Numbered from the stretch's first letter, positions 1 through 6,412 are shown. The stretch is 8,339 bases of DNA from Chloroflexota bacterium (GCA_016202525.1 JACQOM010000111.1:1-8339); one strand, 5' to 3'. Numbers and translations are program-made. The notes: generated by a model from the letters alone, not told the origin.

Positions 1-159
1 GATAAGCAGGCAGGGGAGCGTGTCATTGGTGCTGGCGGTGTCGAGTTTTTCCGTTTTAAGACCATGGGTAAGGGTAAGACCAGGATAACCATGACCTATA
101 AACGGGAGTGGGAAGAAAAGATTGTGGATGAGAAGCTGTTCACTATTAATGTCGAGTAG
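1..159 (+). CDS. Chagasin/I42-family cysteine peptidase inhibitor, C-terminal part
   Basis: The reading frame is open from the left edge and ends at TAG 157-159, giving the last 52 residues of a protein whose start lies outside the window. The piece contains GAGGVEFFRFK (residues 10-20), then a G-x-G-K-T-x-I-T-x-T-Y strand, then KREWEE and a final hydrophobic strand. This order matches the second and third conserved loops of chagasin-type inhibitors (MEROPS I42), whose family patterns are GxGG followed by an aromatic/F strand, and RPW before the last strand. Members are immunoglobulin-like beta proteins that block papain-family proteases, and bacterial forms are usually exported. The first loop (NPTTGY-like) and any signal peptide would lie upstream and cannot be checked. 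The RPW proline is replaced here by Glu (R-E-W). The family call is from recalled motif patterns, not a search. Confidence 0.72.
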   Translation, partial: DKQAGERVIGAGGVEFFRFKTMGKGKTRITMTYKREWEEKIVDEKLFTINVE

Positions 160-207
160 CAGGTTTGAATTGGAAAGACAGCCACTTCGGGTGAGGAGAG
201 ATAAAAA

Positions 208-618
208 ATGGTAGTGGATAAGTATGCTTTAAAACGGTTCGATATTCAACAGGAAGATGCTATCGATTTAGCGGTGCTGGAGACCATTCCCTTTGACTAT
301 TCCGGCTCGGCAACCGAGGTGGTTTATGACACTGACGAGTTTACTGCAGTCTGCCCCTGGACCGGTTTACCCGATTTTGCCCACTTGGTGATACGCTATT
401 TCCCGGACAAATTGCTGGTGGAGCTAAAGTCCCTGAAATACTATCTGACCTCATACCGCAATGTGGGCATATTGCAGGAGCACGCCGTGAACCGTATTCT
501 TCAAGACCTGGTGCAACTCTTGCAGCCGGTTTCGATGGTGATAGAGGCTGAATACCGGGAAAGGGGCGGGATTAAGACCAAGGCCATGTCCCGATATCAA
601 CGAGAACAGGAAGTCTAA
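208..618 (+). CDS. queF: NADPH-dependent 7-cyano-7-deazaguanine (preQ0) reductase QueF
   Basis: This cytosolic enzyme reduces the nitrile of preQ0 to the amine of preQ1, the base that is inserted into tRNA on the way to queuosine. The 136-residue protein is the short, single-domain type (the B. subtilis enzyme is about 165 residues). The QueF signature ELKSLKYY is at residues 72-79. The catalytic nucleophile is Cys49 in [11 protein letters not shown], with the proton donor Asp56; these match B. subtilis Cys55 and Asp62 with a constant offset of 6. Glu91 matches Glu97, but the preceding His of the classic FHE motif is Gln90 (LQEH). I recall QEH in other QueF proteins, so the enzyme is probably active. 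The ATG at 208 has a GAGGAG ribosome site at 193-198, nine bases upstream. The gene starts 48 bp after the inhibitor gene and may be transcribed with it. No preQ1 riboswitch or separate promoter is visible in that gap. Confidence 0.95.
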   Translation: MVVDKYALKRFDIQQEDAIDLAVLETIPFDYSGSATEVVYDTDEFTAVCPWTGLPDFAHLVIRYFPDKLLVELKSLKYYLTSYRNVGILQEHAVNRILQDLVQLLQPVSMVIEAEYRERGGIKTKAMSRYQREQEV

Positions 619-638
619 GACACTTGGTAATAACAAAA

Positions 639-1574
639 CTAGTTTTTGAGGGGATATACCTGAGCTCTGGGGTCGGTGATACTGGGAGGAAACTCTCCTA
701 TCTGCCAGCCTTCACCGGTCGTTTCCAGGTAGAAATACTTTTTACCGTTCTGTTGATAGTAGGCCCCGAAACCATCGGGTAGCGCTATGCCTACGGCCAT
801 GTGGTAGGCATTCCTCAGTAAAAGAAGGGCGACATCGTAGCCCATTCTGTCCAGTATGGCAGCCACTAAGATTGACGTGTCCTCGCAGTCTCCACCTCTG
901 TCGAAAAGTGTTTCGATGGGATAGCGTGGATACTCATCAAAGGGGGTAGTCTCAATATCAACCGTGTAGGGTAAACTCTGCACAAAAGCAATCACGAAAT
1001 TGAGCTTTTGTATCTCGCTTAGGCCGTTAACCAGTGCGGCTTTATTTATCTGTTGAATCAACTGGTCGATATAGGGGTCGTCTTTGGGGTCTTTAGTCAT
1101 ATCGACCCAGTAGGATGCTGATTTGGGTCTCGGCCTCTCTAAATATTCGGCATAAACCGCCAGAGGTATCGGCAGGTCCACTTGTCCGGTAAAGCTTTGG
1201 TAGTCCCATTGATAGCTCTGAGTCACTTTTATTGCTAGTACTTTGTCCAGCCGTTTTTGTGTGCTGACTAGCTGCTCATTAAGGGTAAGCGTTTGTTCCT
1301 GGTAGCTCCGTATTTGCTGTTGAGTCCTGTCTAAATCAGCCTGTAATCTGGACTTATCTATCTGCAGGTCAGAAATCTGATCTTTCTGCTCGGCTATATT
1401 CTGGGTAAGGCCAGAGACGGCTGAAGTAAGATTAGAAACTTCGGGAATTAGTTTGGAAACCTGAATTTCCAGGGCTGTTATTTTAGGTTGATATTTGAGA
1501 TATCCGGTTGAGTAGCCACCACCCAGACCAATGAGTAAACAGATGAGGACGATAAGGATAGTGCTTAATTTCAT
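639..1574 (-). CDS. Membrane-anchored coiled-coil protein with transglutaminase-like domain
   Basis: The 311-residue protein has three parts. Residues 4-24 form one hydrophobic, glycine-containing segment that would act as an uncleaved anchor or signal sequence. Residues about 30-112 are rich in L, Q, K, E and D with heptad-like spacing, a likely coiled coil. From about residue 165 there is a transglutaminase/cysteine-protease-like domain with RGGDCEDTSIL (Cys230), NAYHMAVGI (His258) and YLETT (Glu284). Cys-His-Asp/Glu is the catalytic triad of the superfamily, so all three positions are filled, with Glu in the acid place. The domain should face outward if the anchor is N-in. Substrate and reaction are unknown; cross-linking, amide hydrolysis or a non-catalytic binding role are all possible. 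GGAGG (plus-strand 1581-1585) lies six bases before the ATG. The gene starts 113 bp after the radA stop and ends 20 bp from the convergent queF. Confidence 0.82.
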   Translation of the reverse strand: MKLSTILIVLICLLIGLGGGYSTGYLKYQPKITALEIQVSKLIPEVSNLTSAVSGLTQNIAEQKDQISDLQIDKSRLQADLDRTQQQIRSYQEQTLTLNEQLVSTQKRLDKVLAIKVTQSYQWDYQSFTGQVDLPIPLAVYAEYLERPRPKSASYWVDMTKDPKDDPYIDQLIQQINKAALVNGLSEIQKLNFVIAFVQSLPYTVDIETTPFDEYPRYPIETLFDRGGDCEDTSILVAAILDRMGYDVALLLLRNAYHMAVGIALPDGFGAYYQQNGKKYFYLETTGEGWQIGEFPPSITDPRAQVYPLKN

Positions 1575-1687
1575 GTCCGACCTCCACTCCTGTTATCAGC
1601 CTTACCGTGAGACGGAATATACAGCTACTGATAAGGGCTCTCCGGAAAGTTTGACCTTTTCAGTATACAAAACGCTTTCTCCTGAAG

Positions 1688-3073
1688 TTATGTTTCGTCT
1701 AGTTTTGGTTTTTCAGGCAGAAGTGCTATTCTTATCGCTTCTCTGAGGGTGCTCACCGGGATAAGCTGGATGTCCTGCGGGAGTGGACTGACCTTAGCCC
1801 CGATTTTGGGCGTCAGGCAGCGCTTGAAGCCCAGTCTGGCGGCTTCGCTAATACGCCTCTCTAACTGGGAGACCCCTCTTAGCTCACCGCTCAAGCCAAC
1901 CTCTCCCACCGCTACCAGTTCCGGGTCGACACCGGTATCGCGAAAGCTGGAGGTAATCGCCAGGGCGATGCCTAAATCAGCCGCCGGCTCCCCGATTCTA
2001 AGACCGCCGGTAACATTGGCTATAATATCCTGGTTGCCCAGTTTTAAGCCGATTCGCCTGCTCAACACGGCTGTTATCAGCAGCAACCGCCCGAAGTCGA
2101 CGCCGTTGGCAGTGCGGCGGGGTAAGCCGAAGCTGGTTGGGTTGGTCAAGGCTTGAATTTCTACTAGCAGGGGGCGACTGCCCTCAAGTACAGGTACCAC
2201 CACTGAGCCGATAGCCTCACCCCAGCGTTGTGACAGGAATGCCTGAGATGGGTTAGCCACTTCAACCAGGCCCTGTCCCTTCATTTCAAAAACGCCTATC
2301 TCATTGGTGGAACCGAAGCGGTTTTTCACGCAGCGCAGCAAGCGGTGAGCGCTGAACGGTTCACCCTCCAGATAAAGCACGGCATCGACAATATGCTCCA
2401 GAGTACGGGGGCCGGCGATGGCGCCGTCTTTAGTGACATGCCCGACGATAAAAACAGGCACGGCGCTGGATTTTGCCCAGTGCATCAGTCTCATGGTGCA
2501 CTCTCTTACCTGGTTGATACTGCCCGGTATCGTATCTAAACCGGTGAGATAAACCGCCTGAATGGAGTCGATAATTACCAGGCTGGGTGACAGTTGTTCA
2601 ATCTCGTTCAGGATGACCTCTAGGTTGGTTTCAGCCAGTAGGTAAAGCTGCTGCCCCTTGATGCCCAGACGCTGGGCTCTGAGTTTAATCTGGTGCTGTG
2701 TCTCCTCGCCGGAAACATAAACTACTTTGCCTTGCGTTTCAGCGACCATAGCGGAAACTTGAAGTAGCAGTGTCGATTTGCCGATGCCCGGGTCACCGCC
2801 GATGAGTGTCAGGGAGCCTGGGACCAGCCCGCCGCCCAGTACGCGGTTGAATTCGCTGAGGGGAAGCGTAAAACGGTCGGCAGCTTCTATGGTAACCTGA
2901 GATAGTTCCTGCGGAGGGTTTGCCGGGGACGGAGTCCGTGAGGTAGCCGGTGTCGCCCTTGTTTCGGCAAAGCTGTTCCACGCCTGGCAGTCAGGGCAGC
3001 GCCCCAGCCATTGCAGGCTCTCCTTGCCGCACTGCTGACAGACAAAGATAGTCCTGGCGTTGCGTTTATGCAT
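1688..3073 (-). CDS. radA: DNA repair protein RadA (Sms), branch-migration ATPase
   Basis: RadA is a RecA-related, DnaB-like ATPase that promotes branch migration in homologous recombination and helps process recombination intermediates. The 461-residue protein has the full domain set. The N-terminal C4 zinc finger uses Cys12, Cys15, Cys26 and Cys29. The Walker A loop GGDPGIGKS is at 92-100, the Walker B strand LVIIDS at 165-170, and the RadA-specific KNRFG motif at 250-254. The C-terminal Lon-protease-like domain runs from about residue 285 and includes ADLGIALAI and GEVGLSGELRG; it is structural rather than proteolytic in this family. Length is typical. The ATG is secure because an in-frame TAA lies at 3083-3085, four codons upstream. 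No Shine-Dalgarno sequence precedes it, unlike the neighbouring genes, so initiation may be weak or on a very short leader. The stress-protein gene ends 67 bp upstream on the same strand. Confidence 0.98.
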   Translation of the reverse strand: MHKRNARTIFVCQQCGKESLQWLGRCPDCQAWNSFAETRATPATSRTPSPANPPQELSQVTIEAADRFTLPLSEFNRVLGGGLVPGSLTLIGGDPGIGKSTLLLQVSAMVAETQGKVVYVSGEETQHQIKLRAQRLGIKGQQLYLLAETNLEVILNEIEQLSPSLVIIDSIQAVYLTGLDTIPGSINQVRECTMRLMHWAKSSAVPVFIVGHVTKDGAIAGPRTLEHIVDAVLYLEGEPFSAHRLLRCVKNRFGSTNEIGVFEMKGQGLVEVANPSQAFLSQRWGEAIGSVVVPVLEGSRPLLVEIQALTNPTSFGLPRRTANGVDFGRLLLITAVLSRRIGLKLGNQDIIANVTGGLRIGEPAADLGIALAITSSFRDTGVDPELVAVGEVGLSGELRGVSQLERRISEAARLGFKRCLTPKIGAKVSPLPQDIQLIPVSTLREAIRIALLPEKPKLDET

Positions 3074-3084
3074 AGGTTGACTTT

Positions 3085-3126
3085 ACTAGATTGCAGATAG
3101 TAATGCAAGGCGGATGGGCAAGTCAC
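3085..3126 (-). promoter_or_regulatory. Possible weak radA promoter
   Basis: Read on the minus strand, GTGACT (plus 3121-3126) is followed after 18 bases by TACTAT (plus 3097-3102). Each hexamer matches the sigma-70 consensus at four of six positions. Transcription would begin near 3090, leaving a leader under 20 bases, which fits the absence of a ribosome site before radA. A short inverted repeat, TTGCA (3091-3095) and TGCAA (3104-3108), overlaps the -10 box. Both signals are weak enough to occur by chance. Confidence 0.25.
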
Positions 3127-3140
3127 TCAGTTAGGTAGTT

Positions 3141-3611
3141 CTAAGGAAGCGGCCCGCATCCCGGAGCCTGTACCATCAGGATGGGTATACGTAGAGAGTG
3201 GAGCAAGCGGTCGGCAACGCTACCCCATGCCAAACGGCTTATCCCCGACCGTCCATGGGTGGCAATAACTACTAAATCGATAGTATTCTTGGTGGCAAAG
3301 TCACCGATGGCATCGGCGGCTCTGCCGTAGACTACAGCCGCCCGGGCACTGATACCGGCCTTAGCCAGTCGGTCGGTAGTTGCTTTGAGGTATCCCTCGG
3401 CTTCTGCCTTGCTATGAGTTTCCAGTGCTTTAAGTTGCTCCATGGATATTATTGCGGCCGCTTCGCGTCCGTAAGGTATTGAAATCGGCTCTACGGCGCG
3501 CACGAGTATTACCTCAGGCGGGTCGTCTTTTTTATACAGGGTTTTAACATGGGCAAGGGCACATTCCGCTAACTCTGAGCCATCCAGTGGAACCAGAATT
3601 TTCTTGTACAT
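3141..3611 (-). CDS. Universal stress protein (UspA family), ATP-binding type
   Basis: This is a 156-residue single Usp domain. It begins with the family strand MYKKILVPLDGSELAE, whose Asp10 normally contacts the nucleotide. Near the C-terminus is VVIATHGRSGISRLAWGSVA (113-132). The ATP-binding pattern of MJ0577-type members is G-x2-G-x9-G-S/T; here the first Gly is Ala117 while Gly120, Gly130 and Ser131 are kept, a common variant, so ATP binding is likely. These small cytosolic dimers are induced in starvation, redox or energy stress, and their targets are generally unknown. The ATG is preceded by an AAAGGGA-like weak ribosome site. A good candidate promoter lies about 60 bp upstream in the region shared with the divergent TerC gene. 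The short tail after the last strand contains CGPLP and is not a known motif. Confidence 0.95.
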   Translation of the reverse strand: MYKKILVPLDGSELAECALAHVKTLYKKDDPPEVILVRAVEPISIPYGREAAAIISMEQLKALETHSKAEAEGYLKATTDRLAKAGISARAAVVYGRAADAIGDFATKNTIDLVVIATHGRSGISRLAWGSVADRLLHSLRIPILMVQAPGCGPLP

Positions 3612-3667
3612 TTTTTCCCTTTCTCTTTTCGATATTACTATTATCTCTCTCGTTTCACGAATATCTT

Positions 3668-3697
3668 ACTATAGTATGTGCCGCTGCGCAAAATCAA
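3668..3697 (-). promoter_or_regulatory. Candidate sigma-70 promoter for the universal stress protein gene
   Basis: On the minus strand, TTGATT (plus 3692-3697) and TATAGT (plus 3668-3673) are separated by 18 bases. The -10 box matches consensus at five of six positions. The start of transcription would be near 3661, giving a leader of about 50 bases. The -10 box lies inside the palindrome TACTATAGTA (3667-3676). Confidence 0.45.
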
Positions 3698-3710
3698 TAT
3701 ATGGCTGCCA

Positions 3711-3739
3711 TTGTCTTCCCGGAACGGAATTGTTATACT
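3711..3739 (+). promoter_or_regulatory. Candidate sigma-70 promoter for the TerC-family gene
   Basis: TTGTCT (3711-3716) and TATACT (3734-3739) are separated by exactly 17 bases. The -10 box matches consensus at five of six positions and the -35 box at four of six. Transcription would start near 3746, with a leader of about 58 bases. That is too short for a yybP-ykoY manganese riboswitch, which sometimes precedes genes of this family, and no such motif is visible. Confidence 0.5.
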
Positions 3740-3803
3740 TCTCATCTGGTGGCTGGTGATAGGAGAGCGTGGTGTTTTCATTATTAAAAGAGGGTGAGAT
3801 TAC

Positions 3804-4757
3804 TTGGTGCAAGATTTTCTCTGGATAGTTTTCATCGCTGTCTTCGTGGTAGGACTTCTTCTTGATTTGCTTGTCTTTCAGCGTAAGGCCCATATTATTC
3901 CGGTCAATGAAGCCCTTAAGCTGGTTGCTTTCTGGGTTGCCTTAGCTGCCGGTTTCTTTATCCTTGTCTCCTTTGTCGAGGGGAGGGGAAAAGGGCTCGA
4001 ATTCGTTACTGCCTACGTGGTTGAGTATTCCTTAAGTATCGATAACCTGTTTGTCTTTCTGGCGCTTTTTACTTATTTTGCGGTGCCCCGGGAGGTACAG
4101 CGTAAAGTCTTGCTGTGGGGTATTCTCGGTGCTATTGTGTTCAGGGGGATTTTTATTTTTGCTGGCATTGCCTTAGTCGAGAGATTTCATTTCATTCTCT
4201 ATGTCCTGGGAGCGATTTTACTCTATACGGCCTATAAGCTGATAGCGCAGAAAGAGAAAGAGGTCAATCCGGAGGAGAACCCGGTAGTCAGGCTTGCCCG
4301 AAGATTCATCCGTGTCGACTCCCAGTATGACGGAGCCAAGTTTTTTAAGAAAATAGACGGGCTAAGGTACGCTACGCCCCTTTTTATTACACTGGTGGCT
4401 ATTGAGACTATGGACATAATGTTTGCGGTGGATTCCGTGCCGGCGGTATTTGGCGTTAGCCTCGACCCTTTCATTGTTTATAGCTCTAACATCTTTGCCA
4501 TTCTGGGGTTGCGGGCTCTTTTCTTTGCGCTCTCCGGACTTTTTTATCTCTTCCGTTATCTTGTCTATGGCCTGTCTATAGTCCTGGCTTTTGTGGGTGT
4601 CAAATTGCTCCTTACCGACATTTACCAGATACCGGTTGTTGTTTCCTTATTAGTCGTCGTCGGTATGATAGCAGCGTCTATATTGGCTTCTATTGTGCTA
4701 TCCAAGAAGAAAACAGACGAAACGCCGGTGCCGGAGTCCCATCTGAAGGGAAGATAA
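3804..4757 (+). CDS. TerC/Alx-family integral membrane protein, probable metal ion exporter
   Basis: The 317-residue protein has about eight or nine hydrophobic segments in two related halves. The conserved acidic clusters of the family are EYSLSIDNLFVF (Glu74, Asp80, Asn81) in the first half and ETMDIMFAVDSVPAVFG (Glu201, Asp204, Asp210) in the second. A charged cytoplasmic loop (about 148-188) lies between the halves, and the C-terminus is short and charged. Related proteins include E. coli Alx and the B. subtilis proteins linked to manganese export, and more distantly TerC of tellurite resistance. No other ter genes are nearby, so metal homeostasis is likelier than tellurite resistance. 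The start is TTG at 3804 or the next codon, GTG at 3807; the GAGGGTGAG ribosome site at 3790-3798 suits either. The gene diverges from the stress-protein gene and converges with the decarboxylase operon, whose end is 25 bp away. Confidence 0.93.
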   Translation: MVQDFLWIVFIAVFVVGLLLDLLVFQRKAHIIPVNEALKLVAFWVALAAGFFILVSFVEGRGKGLEFVTAYVVEYSLSIDNLFVFLALFTYFAVPREVQRKVLLWGILGAIVFRGIFIFAGIALVERFHFILYVLGAILLYTAYKLIAQKEKEVNPEENPVVRLARRFIRVDSQYDGAKFFKKIDGLRYATPLFITLVAIETMDIMFAVDSVPAVFGVSLDPFIVYSSNIFAILGLRALFFALSGLFYLFRYLVYGLSIVLAFVGVKLLLTDIYQIPVVVSLLVVVGMIAASILASIVLSKKKTDETPVPESHLKGR

Positions 4758-4782
4758 GGGCTGGATTTCTCTGTTGGCTAAT

Positions 4783-5937
4783 CTATGGTGAGAGCGGGCC
4801 GATACCCATACCGGACATAATTGCCAGCATCACGGCGGCCGCCATTACCGAACCAACCTGCCCACCGGTATTGGCCCCGATTGCGTGCCATAGCAGGAAA
4901 CTCCGCGGATTTGCCTTTTGACCTTCTTTTTGTACCACCCTGGCTGACATCGGGAAAGCTGAAGTTCCGGCCGCACCGATTAGGGGATTGATTTTGCCTC
5001 TGGTTATTAGCCTCATTAGTTTACCTAGCAGGACACCGGTTACGGTATCAAGCGAAATGGCAATCAGTCCCAGGATAAAGACCAGTATGGTCTGCCAGCG
5101 TAGAAAATAGCCGCCGAGCATGGAGGCGCCGATGCAAAGCCCGAGCAGGAGAGTTACTATGTTAGCTATGGCTCCCTGTGAAACGTCTGCCAGCCGGGCA
5201 ACGGCTCCGGACTCCTTGAGAAAGTTGCCCAGCATCAGCATACCCATTAGCGGTGCCCCCATGGGCGCAATAAGAATGGTGATTATGCCGGCTACTACCG
5301 GGAAAAGAACTTTAACTCTCCGGGAGACCTTTTTCTCTCCTGATGACATCAGTGTGGCGCGTTCTGCCTTGCTGGTTAAAGCTCTCATGATGGGGGGCTG
5401 GAGAATCGGCACCATAGACATATAGGAGTAGGCGGCAATCGATACTGCCGGCAGCAAGCCAGGGGCAAACTTAGAGGTGACATATATAGCGGTAGGGCCA
5501 TCCATAGCGCCGATGATGGCTATGGAAACTGCCTCTTGCTTGGCAAATCCGAGGGCTAGGGCTAAAAAGAGGGTCAGGAATATGCCGAACTGCCCGGCGG
5601 CGCCGAAGATAAGAACAATTGGGTTAGCCAGCATCGGGCCAAAATCAATCATGGCGCCCAGACCCAGAAAAAGGAGTACCGGGAATAACTCGGTCAGAAT
5701 GCCTGAGGTATAGAGCAGGTTGATGACTCCGCCCTTGTCCTGGGCCGAAAGACCGCTCAAGGGCAGATTGCCCAGAATCACTCCGAAGCCGATGGGTATC
5801 AATAGCAGCGGCTCGATGTTGCGCCCGATTGCCAGGTAGAGAAGGATAGAGCCAAGCACAATCATGATGACACTTTGCCAGCTAAGATTGCTGAAGCCCT
5901 GTACCAGGCTATTAAGTGCTGACAGCCAGACTTCCAT
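4783..5937 (-). CDS. oadB: Sodium-translocating biotin-dependent decarboxylase, beta subunit (OadB/MmdB/GcdB)
   Basis: This 384-residue polytopic membrane protein belongs to the beta subunits that decarboxylate carboxybiotin and couple this to sodium export. Length is closer to methylmalonyl-CoA decarboxylase MmdB (about 373) than to Klebsiella OadB (433). Key residues are kept: Asp146 in IGAMDGPT corresponds to OadB Asp203. In NPLIGAAGTSAFPMSARV (317-334), Asn317, Gly321, Ser326 and Arg333 correspond to OadB Asn373, Gly377, Ser382 and Arg389 at a constant offset of 56. The usual GGADGPT reads GAMDGPT here. About ten hydrophobic segments are visible, with a basic loop at 188-208. The ATG has a GGGGGG ribosome site seven bases upstream. 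It is the last gene of an operon after the biotin carrier and gamma-like genes. Substrate (oxaloacetate, methylmalonyl-CoA, glutaconyl-CoA or malonate type) cannot be told, because the alpha subunit is missing; the gene symbol is a family label only. Confidence 0.95.
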   Translation of the reverse strand: MEVWLSALNSLVQGFSNLSWQSVIMIVLGSILLYLAIGRNIEPLLLIPIGFGVILGNLPLSGLSAQDKGGVINLLYTSGILTELFPVLLFLGLGAMIDFGPMLANPIVLIFGAAGQFGIFLTLFLALALGFAKQEAVSIAIIGAMDGPTAIYVTSKFAPGLLPAVSIAAYSYMSMVPILQPPIMRALTSKAERATLMSSGEKKVSRRVKVLFPVVAGIITILIAPMGAPLMGMLMLGNFLKESGAVARLADVSQGAIANIVTLLLGLCIGASMLGGYFLRWQTILVFILGLIAISLDTVTGVLLGKLMRLITRGKINPLIGAAGTSAFPMSARVVQKEGQKANPRSFLLWHAIGANTGGQVGSVMAAAVMLAIMSGMGIGPLSP

Positions 5938-5968
5938 ATAAAGTCCCCCCTGTCTGTATGCTGAAGTC

Positions 5969-6115
5969 TTATCCGGGTTTAGTTTTGGCCTCTTCCTCTT
6001 TTTTGAATGGGAATAGTTTAATCAGTAAACGTATGACCCAACCCAGCAGGTAAAGGGTAAGCAGAGTGACGGTCATTCCTATGACCATCATGGTCAGACC
6101 AAAGCTCCAGTCCAA
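5969..6115 (-). CDS. Small gamma-like membrane subunit of sodium-translocating decarboxylase (OadG-like)
   Basis: A 48-residue frame starts at TTG 6115-6113 and stops at TAA 5971-5969. GGGAGG (plus 6122-6127) lies six bases before the TTG, an excellent ribosome site that fixes the start. The protein begins MDWSFGLTMMVIGMTVTLLT, continues with one hydrophobic helix (about residues 5-32), then a basic-amphipathic stretch RLLIKLFPFKK and an acidic-basic tail. This is the pattern of OadG/MmdD-type gamma subunits: a short N-terminus, a G-L-x-x-M-x-x-G-M-x-V helix and then a polar tail. The gene sits exactly where such a subunit is expected, 23 bp after the biotin carrier stop and 31 bp before the beta subunit start. 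Known gamma subunits anchor the complex and stabilise alpha-beta contact. This one lacks a long Pro/Ala linker or zinc-binding histidines, so it is a minimal form. Its size and TTG start make it easy to overlook. Confidence 0.85.
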   Translation of the reverse strand: MDWSFGLTMMVIGMTVTLLTLYLLGWVIRLLIKLFPFKKEEEAKTKPG

Positions 6116-6138
6116 GTATTACCTCCCAGGTGTTTCTG

Positions 6139-6360
6139 TTAATATTCGATAGTGGCTATCAGATTACCGGTCTCCACCATTTGCCCCGGCATCACTTTTA
6201 GCTGGGTAACTTTACCAGCTACTGGAGACAGTATCGGGTTCTCCATCTTCATTGATTCGATGAAGCAGATGACATCCCCTTCCTGGACCGTATCCCCCAC
6301 TTTGACTTCAACGGTGGTAATCTTGCCGGTTATCGGGACCTCGATAATTTCTTGTGCCAA
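6139..6360 (-). CDS. Biotin carboxyl carrier protein (biotinyl domain) of decarboxylase operon
   Basis: The 73-residue protein is a single biotinyl/lipoyl-type beta domain with no Pro/Ala linker. The modification site is ESMKMEN (35-41), where Lys38 would carry biotin, 35 residues from the C-terminus as is normal for these domains. VPITGKI at the front and SPVAGKV after the site are the two related half-repeats of the fold. In the operon it would shuttle CO2 from the carboxyltransferase (alpha) subunit to the membrane beta subunit. The start is TTG at 6360-6358, supported by AAAGGAG (plus 6368-6374) seven bases upstream. It is the first gene of the operon, followed 23 bp later by the gamma-like gene. 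Its size also fits stand-alone biotin/lipoyl attachment proteins such as those of bacilli, and the SMKM site could serve a carboxylase instead. The context favours the decarboxylase. Confidence 0.92.
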   Translation of the reverse strand: MAQEIIEVPITGKITTVEVKVGDTVQEGDVICFIESMKMENPILSPVAGKVTQLKVMPGQMVETGNLIATIEY

Positions 6361-6412
6361 TTTTCGGCTCCTTTTGTGCTTATTTAATAGTGTCTGTCAG
6401 CCCGGTCATGGC

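Noticed and set aside
635..646. Perfect palindrome AAAACTAGTTTT between the convergent queF and transglutaminase-like genes
   Set aside because: It has no loop and no GC-rich stem, so it is not a convincing terminator; AT-rich palindromes of this size arise by chance.
1593..1634. Inverted repeat TTATCAG and CTGATAA between radA and the transglutaminase-like gene
   Set aside because: Seven base pairs across a 28-base gap, with no T-tract and no match to a known operator; too weak to call.
1749..2156. 135-residue plus-strand frame opposite radA
   Set aside because: It is the antisense shadow of the conserved radA coding sequence, with no ribosome site or recognisable domain.
3587..3787. 66-residue plus-strand frame over the divergent promoter region
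   Set aside because: It starts inside the stress-protein gene, resembles no protein I recognise, has no ribosome site, and overlaps both candidate promoters.
3612..3803. Possible yybP-ykoY manganese riboswitch before the TerC-family gene
   Set aside because: The region lacks the conserved GGGGAGUA-type loop sequences, and the best promoter leaves a leader of only about 58 bases.
3804..4757. Tellurite resistance cluster
   Set aside because: The TerC-family gene stands alone with no terA, terB, terD or terE neighbours, so a tellurite role is not supported.
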